Of a stretch of 64,000 nucleotides of DNA, positions 12,786-23,999 are shown piece after piece. Origin of the DNA: Sympetrum striolatum (taxonomy: Eukaryota > Arthropoda > Insecta > Odonata > Libellulidae); the NCBI GenBank assembly GCA_947579665.1, contig OX388345.1, positions 66,517,454 through 66,581,453 on the forward strand, given 5' to 3'. Within the stretch, counting starts at the first letter, position 1. Each line of letters opens with the position of its first letter. Made by a program: the position numbers and the translations under genes. The notes below the pieces were generated by a model. The model did no database searches, was not told the origin of the DNA, and saw only the letters and a list, made by a program, of their open reading frames with translations.

Positions 12786-13215
12786 TGGCGTAGAATGGAA
12801 AAAGTAAGTTCGGTTCATAGGAAAAAAGTAAGTTTGGTCCATAGGAAAAACGTAAGTTCGGTCGATAGGAAAACAAACACAGAGGTGCTGGAGATGGTTT
12901 GGGAGGATAGGGCTTTAATTGAAGTAATTTAGCATCGACAGGTGAAAGTAAAATATGGTAAATAATATACAATAAATCTCCCCATTATATTTAGTAAAAT
13001 ATTAAGGGGAGAGGGACTGCTAAATACGGCAATTGAGGGTACAGTTCTAGGGAAAATACCGAGGGGAAGACAAAGAAAAAAAGATGTGTAGAATGATTTA
13101 AAGGGTGGGGTAAGTTTATAAGAAAGTGAAGGAGATGGCGCTGAATAGGGATTTTCGAATGCACATAAACCTACCGAAAAGTAGAACACTCATGTATTTA
13201 TATGATGCTTGACGA
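12776..13215 (+). mobile_element. C-terminal remnant of an RTE-like LINE (family R), internal triplication
   Basis: Plus-strand translation reads WRRMEKVSSVHRK near 12790, EVLEMVWEDRALIEVI near 12880 and ILRGEGLLNTAIEG near 13000-13040. It ends with a basic PRGRQRKK stretch. This is the conserved region downstream of reverse transcriptase in RTE-like non-LTR retrotransposons. It is interrupted by stops and frameshifts and is non-functional. The homologous copy at 55211-55545 (minus) aligns throughout, including the sequence after the stop (GAATGYACAYRAACCTACC). A 24-bp unit near its start is present three times, unlike the 55-kb copy. Confidence 0.75.
12804..12875 (+). repeat. 24-bp unit repeated three times inside the LINE remnant
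   Basis: Units beginning GTAAGTT at 12804, 12828 and 12852 each contain GTAAGTTYGGT and ATAGGAAAA with few differences. The period is exactly eight codons, so the repeat would insert whole copies of a V-S-S-V-x-R-K type segment. The other copy of this LINE in the window has a single unit. Confidence 0.85.
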
Positions 13216-13249
13216 ATAGAATGCAGATAAGGAGTAGACAAAAACCGGA

Positions 13250-13350
13250 AACAATGTGTCCTATTTTAATATCCCACAGTTCGAGACTGTCCCGAGTTGG
13301 ATTACCGGAAAGGTACATGATTCTAATATCTTGCGACGCGTGACAGATAA
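13250..13350. repeat. Direct repeat flanking the RTE-like fragment, right copy
   Basis: Diverged counterpart of 12680-12785, best conserved over ATTACCGGAAAGGTACATGA and the following TCTTGCGACGCGTG. By eye the identity is about 70 percent, which implies an old event. Confidence 0.5.
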
Positions 13351-13359
13351 AGTATTGGA

Positions 13360-15510
13360 GAAAGGTTTCTTACAGAGAAATTTCTACTGAAATCAAGACA
13401 AAATGATTCCACTCATGGATGAATAAGGCCAAAAGGAAAGTCGTCGAAATGGTTTAAGCAGGACAAATGCAGTGCCAACGAAATGCGAGACTTGTTGAGA
13501 CCTTTTCTACTCAAGTTCCGTTAAATACGATAAAAAGAACTGTTTTGCACTCTCATTCGCATGGGAAATCTACTTTCCAGAATGACTTTCTGCACTTCAC
13601 AACGCTACTGATTTTGGTGCCAACTTTCAAACCTACTTTTTTTTAATAAACGACAATGATCTCTTTAGCTATCAACGCTCTACGAACTCCTTTCATTCTT
13701 TAGTATTTGAAAACAATATAAATTAATCGGTTCGTCGTATGATCGTATTTAAATATCGCCTCTAAGTAGATAATGAGAATATCTTATGCTCCCTTTTTAA
13801 TATCACCTGAATGATATTCACGTATGATTACGAAATTGACATATATTTAACTGAGATATTTAACACTAAGAATGTCAAAACATAATTAAGTCGATAATGA
13901 TAATATTTAAAACATCCAATGCATTGATAAAAACCTCAGTCTTGGAATGGTAGCTGAAGTATGAAAATAACCATAAAGTTAGCCATTTAAAGATGAAACA
14001 AACGTAATCTATTCAACAAATCAGAGCTTACAGCAAAATAGGAGAAGGAACTAGAAAAAAGGACAGGACTCTGAAATGAACCATGTTTCGAAAACCTTTG
14101 ATTCACTTTCCTGCATGGCAAATACGGTACACATTTTATCAATATTTCTGTGCAATATAGACTTATTAAACAGAAACCAACGCATATAGCTTCCGTAAGA
14201 TGGGAGTGCATTGAAAAAGCGGTGTACTAAATACATGACGCATTAAATTCTTGCAAATACATGAACGTTATCGACGCAATCCTTCCAGGTTATAAGAAAA
14301 TCTTGGACAATATCCCTCGTATAAATTTATTTACCGGAGAACCTTACGGGCATAAACAAAGAGGAATTGACGCCAAGAAATTTCAGTGAAAGCGCAAGCA
14401 CGAAAATGTCTCATTTGATTAAAATATATCAACTAGTAGCTCTACACGGTAGGGTGATAAGGCCGTGCCTTCGAAGAATAGTGGTAGAAATATTAAAAAA
14501 CTGCACAAACTACGACAAAGCTTTCTGCTTAAATAAAACATTTTTTGGATGACAAAAAATGAAGTCAAACTAAACAAAGAAAGAGTTGATAATTTTAAAC
14601 GTCATCTTATATAATTTAATTATTATCTCCTTTAATATTACTAAATATAATATTAAAGGAGTTCGTAAAAGACCGAATTTAAGGACAGACGTATAATTTG
14701 CTGTCAAATATTTCATAACTAAATTTAATAAAACATATATGTATTGAAATTTTCCATAAAAAATCCAAAGATGGCTTTAAACTTTATTCAGATTTTCGCT
14801 TTTCGATACTTCAGAACATATATCAATCAATAATTGTGTACTTCCAGGACATCTAGGCAAGACTCCTTCAAAAGCCGTTCGGGTTGCATAAGATTAAGGT
14901 TGATACTCTTTCCTCATAGCGCAGAGCAATAACGCCATCTTTGAGCTTTCGATTCGTAAACAAAATTTAAAATAAAATTATAAAATTTTTTAATTATATT
15001 TGGACGAATTTTTAAATATTACTTCCTATAGTTTAAATAAAACAGTTCATTATCTTGCATCCACTTCTTCCGGACAGAATGACGAAAAATGACGAAACCT
15101 CGTCCACAACGAAGTACAGCATTGAAAATAATAAAGAAGCGTAGTAGGCGAGGCTGAGTCCAGACTGTAAAGACCCACAGGAAATAGCAGAAAGAAATTG
15201 GTGGCGATTTACGAATAATGACAAAGGACACAGCAAATTAGTAGCATTAACTTCAGCATACCCACCCACTTAAGCCTCTGCGTCCTCTACCGGTGACAAT
15301 AGGAACCCTCAAAGAAAGCCAATACACCGTATAGAAGCAGTCCATTACAGTTTAAATTGCTCTTTTCAAGTTGTCAAAATATCACTTGCCACCATGATGC
15401 GTAAAGAAAAACTAAGCAAAAGTAAATAATATAATGGGATTTCCTGCGTTTAAAGAATTAAGTTCTAGAGTAAAGGAGGCGGATTACTTGGGTAGGCGCG
15501 ATCACAAATA
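13360..15510. other. Mostly anonymous AT-rich DNA
   Basis: No supported gene. Short ORFs such as minus 13987-14211 and minus 15033-15269 lack motifs. A perfect 14-bp hairpin lies at 14627-14661. Otherwise I see nothing specific. Confidence 0.45.
14627..14661. repeat. Short perfect hairpin (14-bp stem, 7-nt loop)
   Basis: CTCCTTTAATATTA (14627-14640) is exactly complementary to TAATATTAAAGGAG (14648-14661), with a CTAAATA loop between. AT-rich hairpins of this size can arise by chance. It has no T-run, so it is not a typical terminator. Confidence 0.7.
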
Positions 15511-15519
15511 CAAAGTAAG

Positions 15520-16348
15520 ATACATAAGCCAAAAATCAGATAACCGGAAATACTCTTTTCTTAATAGAGCTTACAGGACTCTACTTAATAAAATTAACGA
15601 GGAATAGAACAGTCTACCTGCAGAAGTCTTCGAACCTTTCCAAAAAAATTAAATGTTTCATTAAGATTATTAGTAAGTCATGTAGATGCTGTTTCAAGGT
15701 TATTTAAAATTCATGTTTAAATTATTGCTATTAAGTGCTGTTTATTTTTAGTAACAATGAATATATGAATTGTATATTTCTATATTTGTAGGTGTTTTTA
15801 TTATTTTTATTCATGCATGTTTATATTTTATGTAATTGGGTATATTGAATTGATACATTGAGATATATATCGAATTGATTGTTACATAATTTTCTTTTTC
15901 TGTCTTTTAATTGTCTTTGTCTTTTTAATTGTCTACGTCTTTTATTTTTTTGGACAGTTTTTGATTGTTTATTTATCAGTACATTAATCAGTATATTTTT
16001 ACCTATTTACATGTAAGTGTATAACTACATGTTCTTTTTCTTTTTGTATTTTTTAGTTTTGGCTTGTCTTCTAGTCTTTTACATCTCATTTAATCTAATT
16101 TCATCACTGAATATAGTTTTCCTAGCTGTAGGTTTCGCAGGTTTTTCACACCCCCCTTCTTCAGGGTGATTTCCTGCAGTGGAAACCTTTTCCTAAGCTC
16201 TTAGATTACGTTTTTAAATCCACGAAGTAGCCTTCTGTGTACTTTCTCAAGCTATCTCTTTCTTCAAATTTATACGACGAAGAGTTAGATATAGGAAGAG
16301 ACTTTATAGTCTCAATATCGCCCAGAATAAAGTCCTTTATTATTATAA
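15520..16348 (+). mobile_element. 5'-truncated LINE, family A, longest copy
   Basis: The 5' part (about 15545-15640) translates to LNRAYRTLLNKINEE, then a stop where the family has tryptophan, then NSLPAEVFEPF. That is the W-N-x-L-P C-terminal signature downstream of reverse transcriptase in jockey- and CR1-like non-LTR retrotransposons. About 650 bases of AT-rich 3' UTR follow. The end carries a CGCAGG-TTTTTCACA...TTCCTGCAGTGGA block, then TAGTCTCAATATCGCCCAG, AATAAAG and a short TTATTATTAT tail. The stop in place of Trp and the missing upstream domains show it is dead. Six further copies of the same 3' end occur in the window. Confidence 0.8.
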
Positions 16349-16349
16349 G

Positions 16350-18360
16350 TTAATGTCGTCACCTATTCTCGCGATTGACTGCAGTGGTATTGTGTAATAA
16401 ATAAATAAGAATTAATGTGAGTGCGACCAGGTTTCCTACAGTTCCTATTAAGTCGTACGCGGAAGAATTACCTAACCTCCGCAATTTCTCTACAACGGAT
16501 CGAGTACGCACTTAACCCTTTGGAAGGTCAGCTGCAGTCCCCTTTCAACTCCTTAAATGCGCAGCGACTAGGCATCTGTTGCCCCTTGAGTGCCACGCCC
16601 CGTCCTCTGGGGTTGTAAATGCAAATCGAAGTGAATCACCGATTCCTTTAAAAGAAAGATTAAAGCGACTTCGTCGACGGGATAACTTAATCATCTTTGC
16701 TTTCGAACGAGATCATAAACTATTAATGAGGTGCCGTATTATTCTTCCGATGCTCCAAGTGATACGCTGACACCTCGGCATTGATGACTCAACGACTTTT
16801 CTACGAGACTAATATTCCATCCCATCCGATTCCGTGATGATTATTCAAACTTACGTAAATCGAAACTCCGGAGAATTGACTTGGATGAATATTTAAGACG
16901 GCGACATTACGAAGCAGTTCCAGGAAGGTAATACCGATTTAAATCTGAGAGTGAAAATTTCACAAAATTCAATATTTTCGATAAGGAACTCTGTGTTTAT
17001 CTAAGAAGAACATGGAGAATGATCAATCTACATTCGATATTCAAATAATTATCGTCAACAATTATAAGTAGATGTCATTGACTTTACTCCATTGGCAAAT
17101 ATCCTCTTCGGTTATATTTTTAGGCCCAGCTAAGAAAGGAAAAATTGTGCGAAACATTTGCGGTAAAAATAACGAATATGACTTCCATTGGACAAAAACT
17201 TCCTTACCAGAATATCGATTTCATAAAATGAGAAGGAAGTAAATAAATAGAGCGAATATTGAATTTATCAATTAAAATATATTCAAATCATAAGAGAAAC
17301 AAACTCAATAGCTATGTTTGTATGAAAATTAGATATTGCAGTAACTCATTAAAAAACAACTTAATTCATGCTATCTTACTAACGCGTTATATTGCAGGGT
17401 AATTTAGAAAATTATAGCTCAAGAAAGAGAAATACTAAGAAACGGAATCGATAATACATAATCCGATGGTGCAATTTCGAAACACGGAAATAAAAAGAGA
17501 AATATTGAGGAGTTCAAACATTAGTTACCGCTTAAATCTAATCATCTCAGATGTAACGCAATGCTTCACAGATTATCACTGACAGTGTAGTACAATTTCA
17601 AATAGAAGCTAAGAGACTCAGTATATTGCTCACATATCATTTTTATCTCACACGATTCACATAAACCAATTTTGAGTAATTTATGGCTGAAAAAAACAAC
17701 TTTTGTTTTATTAGTCATAACCTAATCATTTTGGAAGCATCTAGTGGCAACCACTGACAGTAAAGTGAGTTAATTCTAAGAGAAAAGTTAGATGACATTA
17801 AGTAGAAAAAGTTGATGAAATTGAAATATTTTCAAAGACCACGAAAATTGATAGAACGTAGCCAAAATGGGCCTAAATTTCCCCTTAAATTTTCAAACAT
17901 TATTATACAGACCAAAGACCAAATAACGAAATGATGCGCAAAAACTGTCTACATATTTTATCAGTTCAGCAACTGTCATGAAAGGCAATCCATCTTCTTC
18001 CATCCTAAATAACCCAATAATTTCCAACCGGAGATCAAAATCTGAGAGATAACACCTTGACATCTAGCACTGCTTACGAGAATTCGGCCTTCTCAAACAA
18101 AGATCCTAAATTCCATTTCACAATGGATTCTAACGAAACGTTTCTTCCGACTCCGTCGAAGACAGAGAGAAAAGAGAGTTTTGAAAAATCAATATCTTTG
18201 CTTCGATCAAACTTTAAACCATCATTAAGAAGAATGACATCACAAAATGATAGAACGCCCTGCTTCTCGGAGCTCATTTTTCACCCTCCTGCTGTCTAAA
18301 CACATCGAACCAAGGAGGAATAGAAAAACGCCCAACTTCTTTAAAAGAAGAAGCGAAATC
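16350..18360. other. Long stretch without a supported gene
   Basis: A moderately GC-richer zone at 16420-16770 contains two short plus-strand ORFs (16421-16618 and 16579-16770) with no recognised motif. The remainder is AT-rich and anonymous. Confidence 0.4.
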
Positions 18361-18369
18361 TTTAGTATA

Positions 18370-18990
18370 TTTTGGTGTAAGGCGCCCACTCTTCACACCC
18401 ACCCAGGGCCTCGCAATTTTCGACCACTTCGCACGTGGACGCCGCCGACGCCACCTATGAAAACGCCGACCGGAAACAAGCGGAACACGAAACTTCCGCC
18501 CACGTGGTTCCCTAGGGGTCGTTCTTTATGGAGGCGATAAAACGCAAAAACTGTATCGATTACAGGAAGATGATGGGATATTGCGCCGATGGAAAGGTTA
18601 CAGCGGATGAAGGCGCTTTGTGGAGCACTAAAAGAATCGCAAGAATAGCGACAATGGAAAGCAGTATTTTGGCAGATATCCAGAGCGCCTACGCCAGGAG
18701 AGCCCGCGCACTTTCGCAGCCAATAATGGTCGCGAAAGAAAAAGAAACCTCCCTGACCGTCGCTGTCATCCAAACGCAGTTCATCACGGTGAAGGTTTTG
18801 TATCAAACACGGCTGCAAGTCAGACCTGAATGGACTTGAATGAAACAGGCGACCCTTAACGACGCTTTGACCACACGCGCTCTTTCCATTATGTCTTTCG
18901 AGATCTCCTCCGCTCGAATTACGTTTTGAATGCATGATCTACATGAACTGTAGCGTGCTCGTGATTGGAATCTCCATTTAACGAAAGCCA
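18370..18990. other. GC-rich island with the window's longest ORF on one strand and a 103-codon ORF on the other
   Basis: CpG-rich sequence holds a 180-codon minus-strand frame (18393-18935) and an opposing 103-codon plus-strand frame (18528-18839, MEAIKRKNCIDYRKMMGYCADG...). The minus product is rich in Phe, Gly and Arg and has no recognised domain. The plus product has a more protein-like mix of charged residues, but its ATG has a weak context (T at -3). I found no convincing splice sites and cannot assign a function. It may be a regulatory island, an exon of an unknown gene, or old transposon coding sequence. Confidence 0.35.
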
Positions 18991-18999
18991 CCTGCGCAA

Positions 19000-20614
19000 T
19001 GCTGACGTCAGGACCTTGACATGTTCCAATTAAATCGGCATTTTTACGATGTATTGATTTCTCAATGGCAGTTGAGCAAAACCTCCGGAAAAGGTAATTT
19101 TTCAGAATTGTTTTTTGCCACGATTACTCTTTTCAACGTTGTTTAATTCATCGTTTATAACAAACGCGGTTCGTAATTTGAAGTTGTGCCATACTTACTT
19201 CGCATAAATACCGATCATTCCGAAAGAACTTCAAACAGTCCGACTTTCAAGAGCAAATGCTTGTCGTTATGGGTGACAGTAATGGAGCTGATAAATTGCT
19301 CTTCGTAGGTACATTGAATAAAATTTAAACCTAAGAAACGGAGCTATAGAGATTTAATGCGACTCTAGAAATTTTTTTTAAGGTTCATAAATTTCATAAT
19401 GGAATTCCAATGGTATAAAACTTTATAATATAAACGATTGCAAAGAATTCCTCAGCAATATGTTTCCACTGAATTACAAGTAATGTATCTTTACTCAATT
19501 TATCCGTATTTATTAATTTAAGTAATTGACATTTTCTGTGAATTATTTCCATATATGCGTATGTTATAGTGGAAAATTTTATCCATACTAATCCATTATA
19601 CGGCAATAAACATTCCTTTGAATTGTTTTTATCTCATACCATTTAACATGCTATTGCTCTCCTTTATCGAAAGAAAAATGAATTTCTTAAAATTTGAAAT
19701 ACTGAAGGAAGAGTCTTCAGAGAGAATTCTGTGAGAGGGACAAATTTACAGCAAATTTGTTTGTCTGTAAACTAGCGTTTTTCAATAAATATTATAATTA
19801 TAAAAGCTCATCATCAATCACTATTAAGTTAGATTATTTCCTATCAAAATGTGGAAAGTTAATGATTGATAATGAATTACTATCAACAGATTATTTCGTT
19901 ATTTGGGAAATAATAGTTACTCCGTATATTTTAATTCATTTCATATTTAATCCTTAACTTCCAGTGAAGTTAATCTTAAATAAATAGTTTAAAAGGCAAG
20001 AGTAAACGTTCCCATTCTTTTCCAGGTATCATATACTTCTAGCAATAAAGGCAAGTTAGATCAAGAGATCAATGAAATGGCATTAAATGCAGAGAATTAT
20101 GTAACTTATCTTAAAACGTTTGAATATCCTTTCAGAATCACAATTTAGAGAATATATTCAAACTGCGGCTATTAAAAGAAAACTGGTCCCGATATTTTAC
20201 ATTATACTCACCAAAGAATTTTCAATCGATTTATCATCGATAAAACTAATAGGATGTGACATTCGTTTTGATCCGTTGCAACGCAGCAAGGGAATCCGAC
20301 AGAGATAAATGTTTCCCGCTGAATAACACATGACAAGATCGGATGGAAGCATGAAGTTCAAATACGAGCTACATGTGTGACGTAAACGACGGTTAAACGT
20401 CCCAACGAGTCGTTGGACATAAAATAAGCTCTTATGAATATCGGGACTCGTAACACTTGTCGAGATAAGAGTTATACTTCCAAAGAACAGCGTTCTTAAG
20501 AGTGCTCGGTTACTGAAGTGTTTGTCTCGACTGAACTATTGAATCAGACGTCAGGGCGCTTATACTAAAAGTGAATACAAGCGTAGATTTAAATAAATTG
20601 ACAGTGCGAGTAAA
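19000..20614. other. Anonymous AT-rich DNA
   Basis: No supported gene, RNA or repeat. Short ORFs (minus 19394-19606, plus 19757-19957, plus 20120-20308) are AT-driven and motif-free. Confidence 0.45.
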
Positions 20615-20880
20615 TTTCATAATTTGAGACTTCTTCAGAATCATACACCACTACGTTCAAAAAGTTCCCGAACTTATTTTCTCCCGCAAAAACGCCGAAC
20701 AGGAGAAATGTAAAGTTCTGGTGGTAGATAGGTAGGTGATAGGTGTACCCACAATATATGGCTCTAGCTACCACCAGAATTTTACATTTCTCCTGCCCAG
20801 CGTTTTCGCGGGAAAAAATAAGTGGGACCTTTTTGAACGTAGTAGTATGACTTGGAACACCATCATTATATTCTACCATT
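20615..20880. mobile_element. Long foldback element (MITE-like or inverted mariner end)
   Basis: Left arm 20643-20727 (CACTACGTTCAAAAAGTTCC ... TCTGGTGGTAG) is the inverted complement of right arm 20768-20848 (CTACCACCAGAATTTTACAT ... TTTGAACGTAGTAGTAT) with only a few mismatches. The loop is about 40 bases. Weaker pairing extends outwards to about 20616 and 20877 (ATAATGATGGTGTTCC against CATAATTTGAGACTTC). The GTTCAAAAAGTTCCCG string resembles mariner-type terminal repeats, which is an inference. A 96-codon minus-strand ORF across the structure is a by-product of the palindrome. Confidence 0.75.
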
Positions 20881-21614
20881 GCAAATTTTGTTCAGATAAA
20901 AGTTTATAATGCTTTTAGAAACTTTGACGTTAATTCAGCCCAACTGAAAACAATTCACTCTGACAGCCGGTTAAAACATTTACATATCTACTCAGATTAC
21001 AGTTGATTAATTTCGATAAATTTTGCTAATTTGAATGTGTCAGCTTCTTATCAAATGACGCAGGCATTCGTAAAATGTATATATACCGCATAATAAATAT
21101 ACGCTGAATCGAGAATCACGACTGAGTAAGCATACTGATCGTGAATCATAGGTTCCCAAGAACTTGAGAAGCACCTTTTCGTACGATGTGACCACGGATA
21201 AACGGATTCCGTTGACGATGACGCAATCGTGACTTTAATATCCTTCCTATGTCATCGGGAAAATCGTGAAACAAGTATACAGTATTACAATCTCCAGCAT
21301 AATCCTTAACAAGGTATCTAATTGTAGTATCAAATGTAGTATATTGATTCCTACAGAAAAAGGCTTATACTAAATGACGATAATTGAAGCCACTAAATAA
21401 TCTATTTTTATCATGATTTTTCATTTCCGTAATTTTAATTAAACCTCTAATCACCAAAATGAAAATTTTACTTATATACATCATTTTATTTAGAACAAAA
21501 TTATTTTCGATTATGCTATACATCATTACCTTTCCCCGAAACAAAAATTTTAATTAAAAAAATTACAAGTTTGATAGAATTAGATCATAATGGATTACTT
21601 CTCTTTAACTTCGT

Positions 21615-21752
21615 GGAACCTTCTAATTTTATTCACGGTGAATGAATTCTCAGAAATATTTTGGTTTCCACAGAAAAATTTATTTTGTTTTCCTGTGCAA
21701 ACCAAAATATTTCTGAGTATTTATCCGCCGTGAATAATGGTAGAATAAGATC
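21615..21752. mobile_element. Foldback element, stem about 58 bp
   Basis: CTCAGAAATATTTTGGTTT (about 21650) is perfectly complementary to AAACCAAAATATTTCTGAG (about 21699). Pairing continues outwards through ATTCACGGTG / CGCCGTGAAT and beyond to GGAACCTTCTAATTT / AGAATAAGATCAGAAT with gaps. The loop is about 19 T-rich bases. No coding capacity; consistent with a MITE or a snap-back duplication. A long transcript across it would form a strong hairpin. Confidence 0.75.
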
Positions 21753-23590
21753 AGAATCATCAAAAGATATTAATAAAAAACTAATTAATTTTACCCTGAA
21801 AACGTGATGATACTTTCACTTTATTCGTACAGGGATCCTTTCGCTAGAGAGGATTTCTACTCTCATCTCGTAGAGCCAATGTGTCTTTCACTTTCCTATT
21901 TCACGGAAAGAGAAAGGATAGCTCACGCGGTGAATGCCTGCAGACCCCACTGAACTTTATAGACAATCGAATAGGTAAGCTTAAAGATTTAGAGATTGTG
22001 AAGCATCGGTCATAAAGTGTGACATGAAGCCAGAGTTGCGCATTGCTATCCTCAAGACACGTACATTACTGAATGAGCCATTACAGAGAAGGATTCACAC
22101 GATCTTAAATTATGAGCAGCGTAAAACTGTCTCCGCATTCAGAAAAAGAGCTGAAAATTGGTAATAACTTCAATAACTGTCGATTTCCATTATGGAATTA
22201 AAATACTAAATAATTACTCATTTTAACTCTTTGCAGCATGGTGGTTGAACCATATTCACTTCAGAGATACTATTTTTTATAGCATTGGTATTACAAAACG
22301 AGGCCACCTTTCAACCTATTCCCTCAGCAGTAACTATAGTGGAAAAATATTTATTAAAAGTACGCAGTGTGTTGGACGGGGTCTTCTTCTTCAATTTCTG
22401 TTAGTCTCACTCACGTAAAATTTTTTTTCTGGGAGTAGCAAAAGGTAAAGCAACATCTACTGATAGTATCGGAAAAAAGGAGGCTTGATATCCTACTGCG
22501 TCGTATAAGATCATATTAACATAGAAGATCATAGAAGAATCTTAGCACAAAAAGTTTACCTTGAAAGTAACATAGCGAATAAAAAATACGAGTTAGAACA
22601 TGACAACCTAAAGAATCCCTCTGCATCGAAACCACAAGTTAATAATTGGCCAGCTAACTAGAGAATTTACTGTTACTTACAGAGGACGAGCTATATCTTG
22701 CGGTGGCATAACAATGGGACTGCCAATCACGGCAGTTTCAAATTACAGTGACTCACGATGAAAGCTTTGTTAGACCAAATGATGCTGACTTTTTTGTTTG
22801 ACAAGGACATCCTACTTTTATTTTCAAGGTTACCTAGCCTTTAACAAAGGGGAGCGTTTTCCATAGCGAAATAAATTTTCTATTGACATTGGTTGTGTGG
22901 GCCTTAACTAGGTGGTATTCTATAGCGACGAAACAATAAATCTTTCTTAAATTTTTCATTACATTACTTGATATTCTAGCTCTAGCCCGAACAAAATGCA
23001 TATATTTTCCCGATAATAAGTTTAAAGTATTTTAACCAAAAAAGTACATAAATATCCAAGTTTTTGAACCTTATCATATAATTTCATATTTTTTGTTTAC
23101 AAACATCGAATATCCTTAAAATAGCCCGAAAAAAAGGTCAAACGGAATTAAAATGTATTATATTGATTATTCACTCTCCCCAATAAAATTTTAATTATGA
23201 TTAATATCCTTAATATCATCCATCTCTCAAAACTTTCTAGCAATTCAGTGAGAAGAATAATTACTATTATTTATTATTTAATAAATACTAATTCATTACA
23301 TTTTATTGAATATTAATATAATAAATTATTGTTTATAAAATGAGAAATAAAAATAATGAAAACAGAAATTTCACGTTAAATTTGTTTAAGAAAAATCAAT
23401 TTCCCCAACTAAAACGTATAATTGTGAACAATCAGATGTCAGAGCGGTTGTTACTTTCATACCGATAAACTTTCAATAAAGTTCTCTTTATATTAAAGGA
23501 GTACCTGCATCTCATTGAACGGAAATTGTAGTTAAACCCCAAAAGAGTCTCTTCTATACATTTAACTCGTAAAAAATATAACTTCAATAA
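21753..23590. other. Anonymous AT-rich DNA
   Basis: No supported gene or repeat family was recognised. There is no ORF of 60 codons or more in most of this stretch. Confidence 0.45.
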
Positions 23591-23592
23591 TC

Positions 23593-23690
23593 ACGTGAAG
23601 TATAAAACTTCCCGCGCAGAAGTTGGTTTCAACGCCAGAGATACTATTCCGACATCACGCGTTTCAAACGAAAGACTCAAGTATATTAGC
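23593..23690. repeat. Direct repeat beside a SINE, left copy
   Basis: CGTGAAGTATAAAACTTCCC GCGCAGAAGTTGG, then an ACGCCAGAGATACTATTC block, ending ACGAAAGACTC. It recurs at 23823-23916 as CGTGAACTACCAAACATCCC GAACAGAAGTTGG, ending ACGAAAGACTC. The copies are about 230 bp apart and bracket a SINE-like sequence. Confidence 0.6.
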
Positions 23691-23795
23691 AGTATTATTA
23701 AAAGTACTTCGACAGCTTGGGTCATTTCGCACATTGGCTTCCACCGGGAATCGAACCCGGGGAAAGACTCAATTTTCCACAAATTCAACTCATTA
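23690..23795 (-). mobile_element. tRNA-derived SINE copy (family S1)
   Basis: The minus strand reads CCCCGGGTTCGATTCCCGG followed by TGGAAGCCAATGTGCGAAAT and GACCCAAGCTGTCGAAGTAC. GGTTCGATTCC is a perfect RNA polymerase III B box / T arm. The sequence after it (TGTGCGAAATGACC, then TTAATAATACTGC) is shared with the copies at 45.98 and 47.1 kb, so this is an interspersed family and not a tRNA gene. No complete cloverleaf was found. Confidence 0.65.
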
Positions 23796-23822
23796 TAAAT
23801 GAAAAAATATCTGCAAGAATTA

Positions 23823-23916
23823 CGTGAACTACCAAACATCCCGAACAGAAGTTGGCACCATTAACACCAGATGGAATTCAATTCTGACGCCATGCGAATT
23901 GAAACGAAAGACTCGA
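23823..23916. repeat. Direct repeat beside a SINE, right copy
   Basis: Partner of 23593-23690, sharing CAGAAGTTGG and GAAACGAAAGACTC at matching offsets. It starts a 99-codon plus-strand ORF (23871-24170) that shows no recognisable domain. Confidence 0.55.
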
Positions 23917-23999
23917 TCAAACAACAAATTCAACTCACATTAGACACAAGACAACCGGCGCAGTTCGTTTTCATTAAAATTAAAAACAATCAACATTCA

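Noticed and set aside
14627..14661. Hairpin as a transcription terminator or miRNA precursor
   Set aside because: Too short and AT-rich. A bacterial-type terminator is irrelevant in eukaryotic DNA, and there is no miRNA-like 22-nt duplex length.
20589..20879. 96-codon minus-strand ORF
   Set aside because: It lies across the foldback; its two halves are translations of the inverted arms and not a gene.
23735..23765. Candidate tRNA gene from a perfect TTCGATTCC T-arm motif
   Set aside because: No acceptor stem or anticodon arm folds around it, and the same B-box-plus-body sequence recurs at 45.98 and 47.1 kb, which indicates a SINE family.
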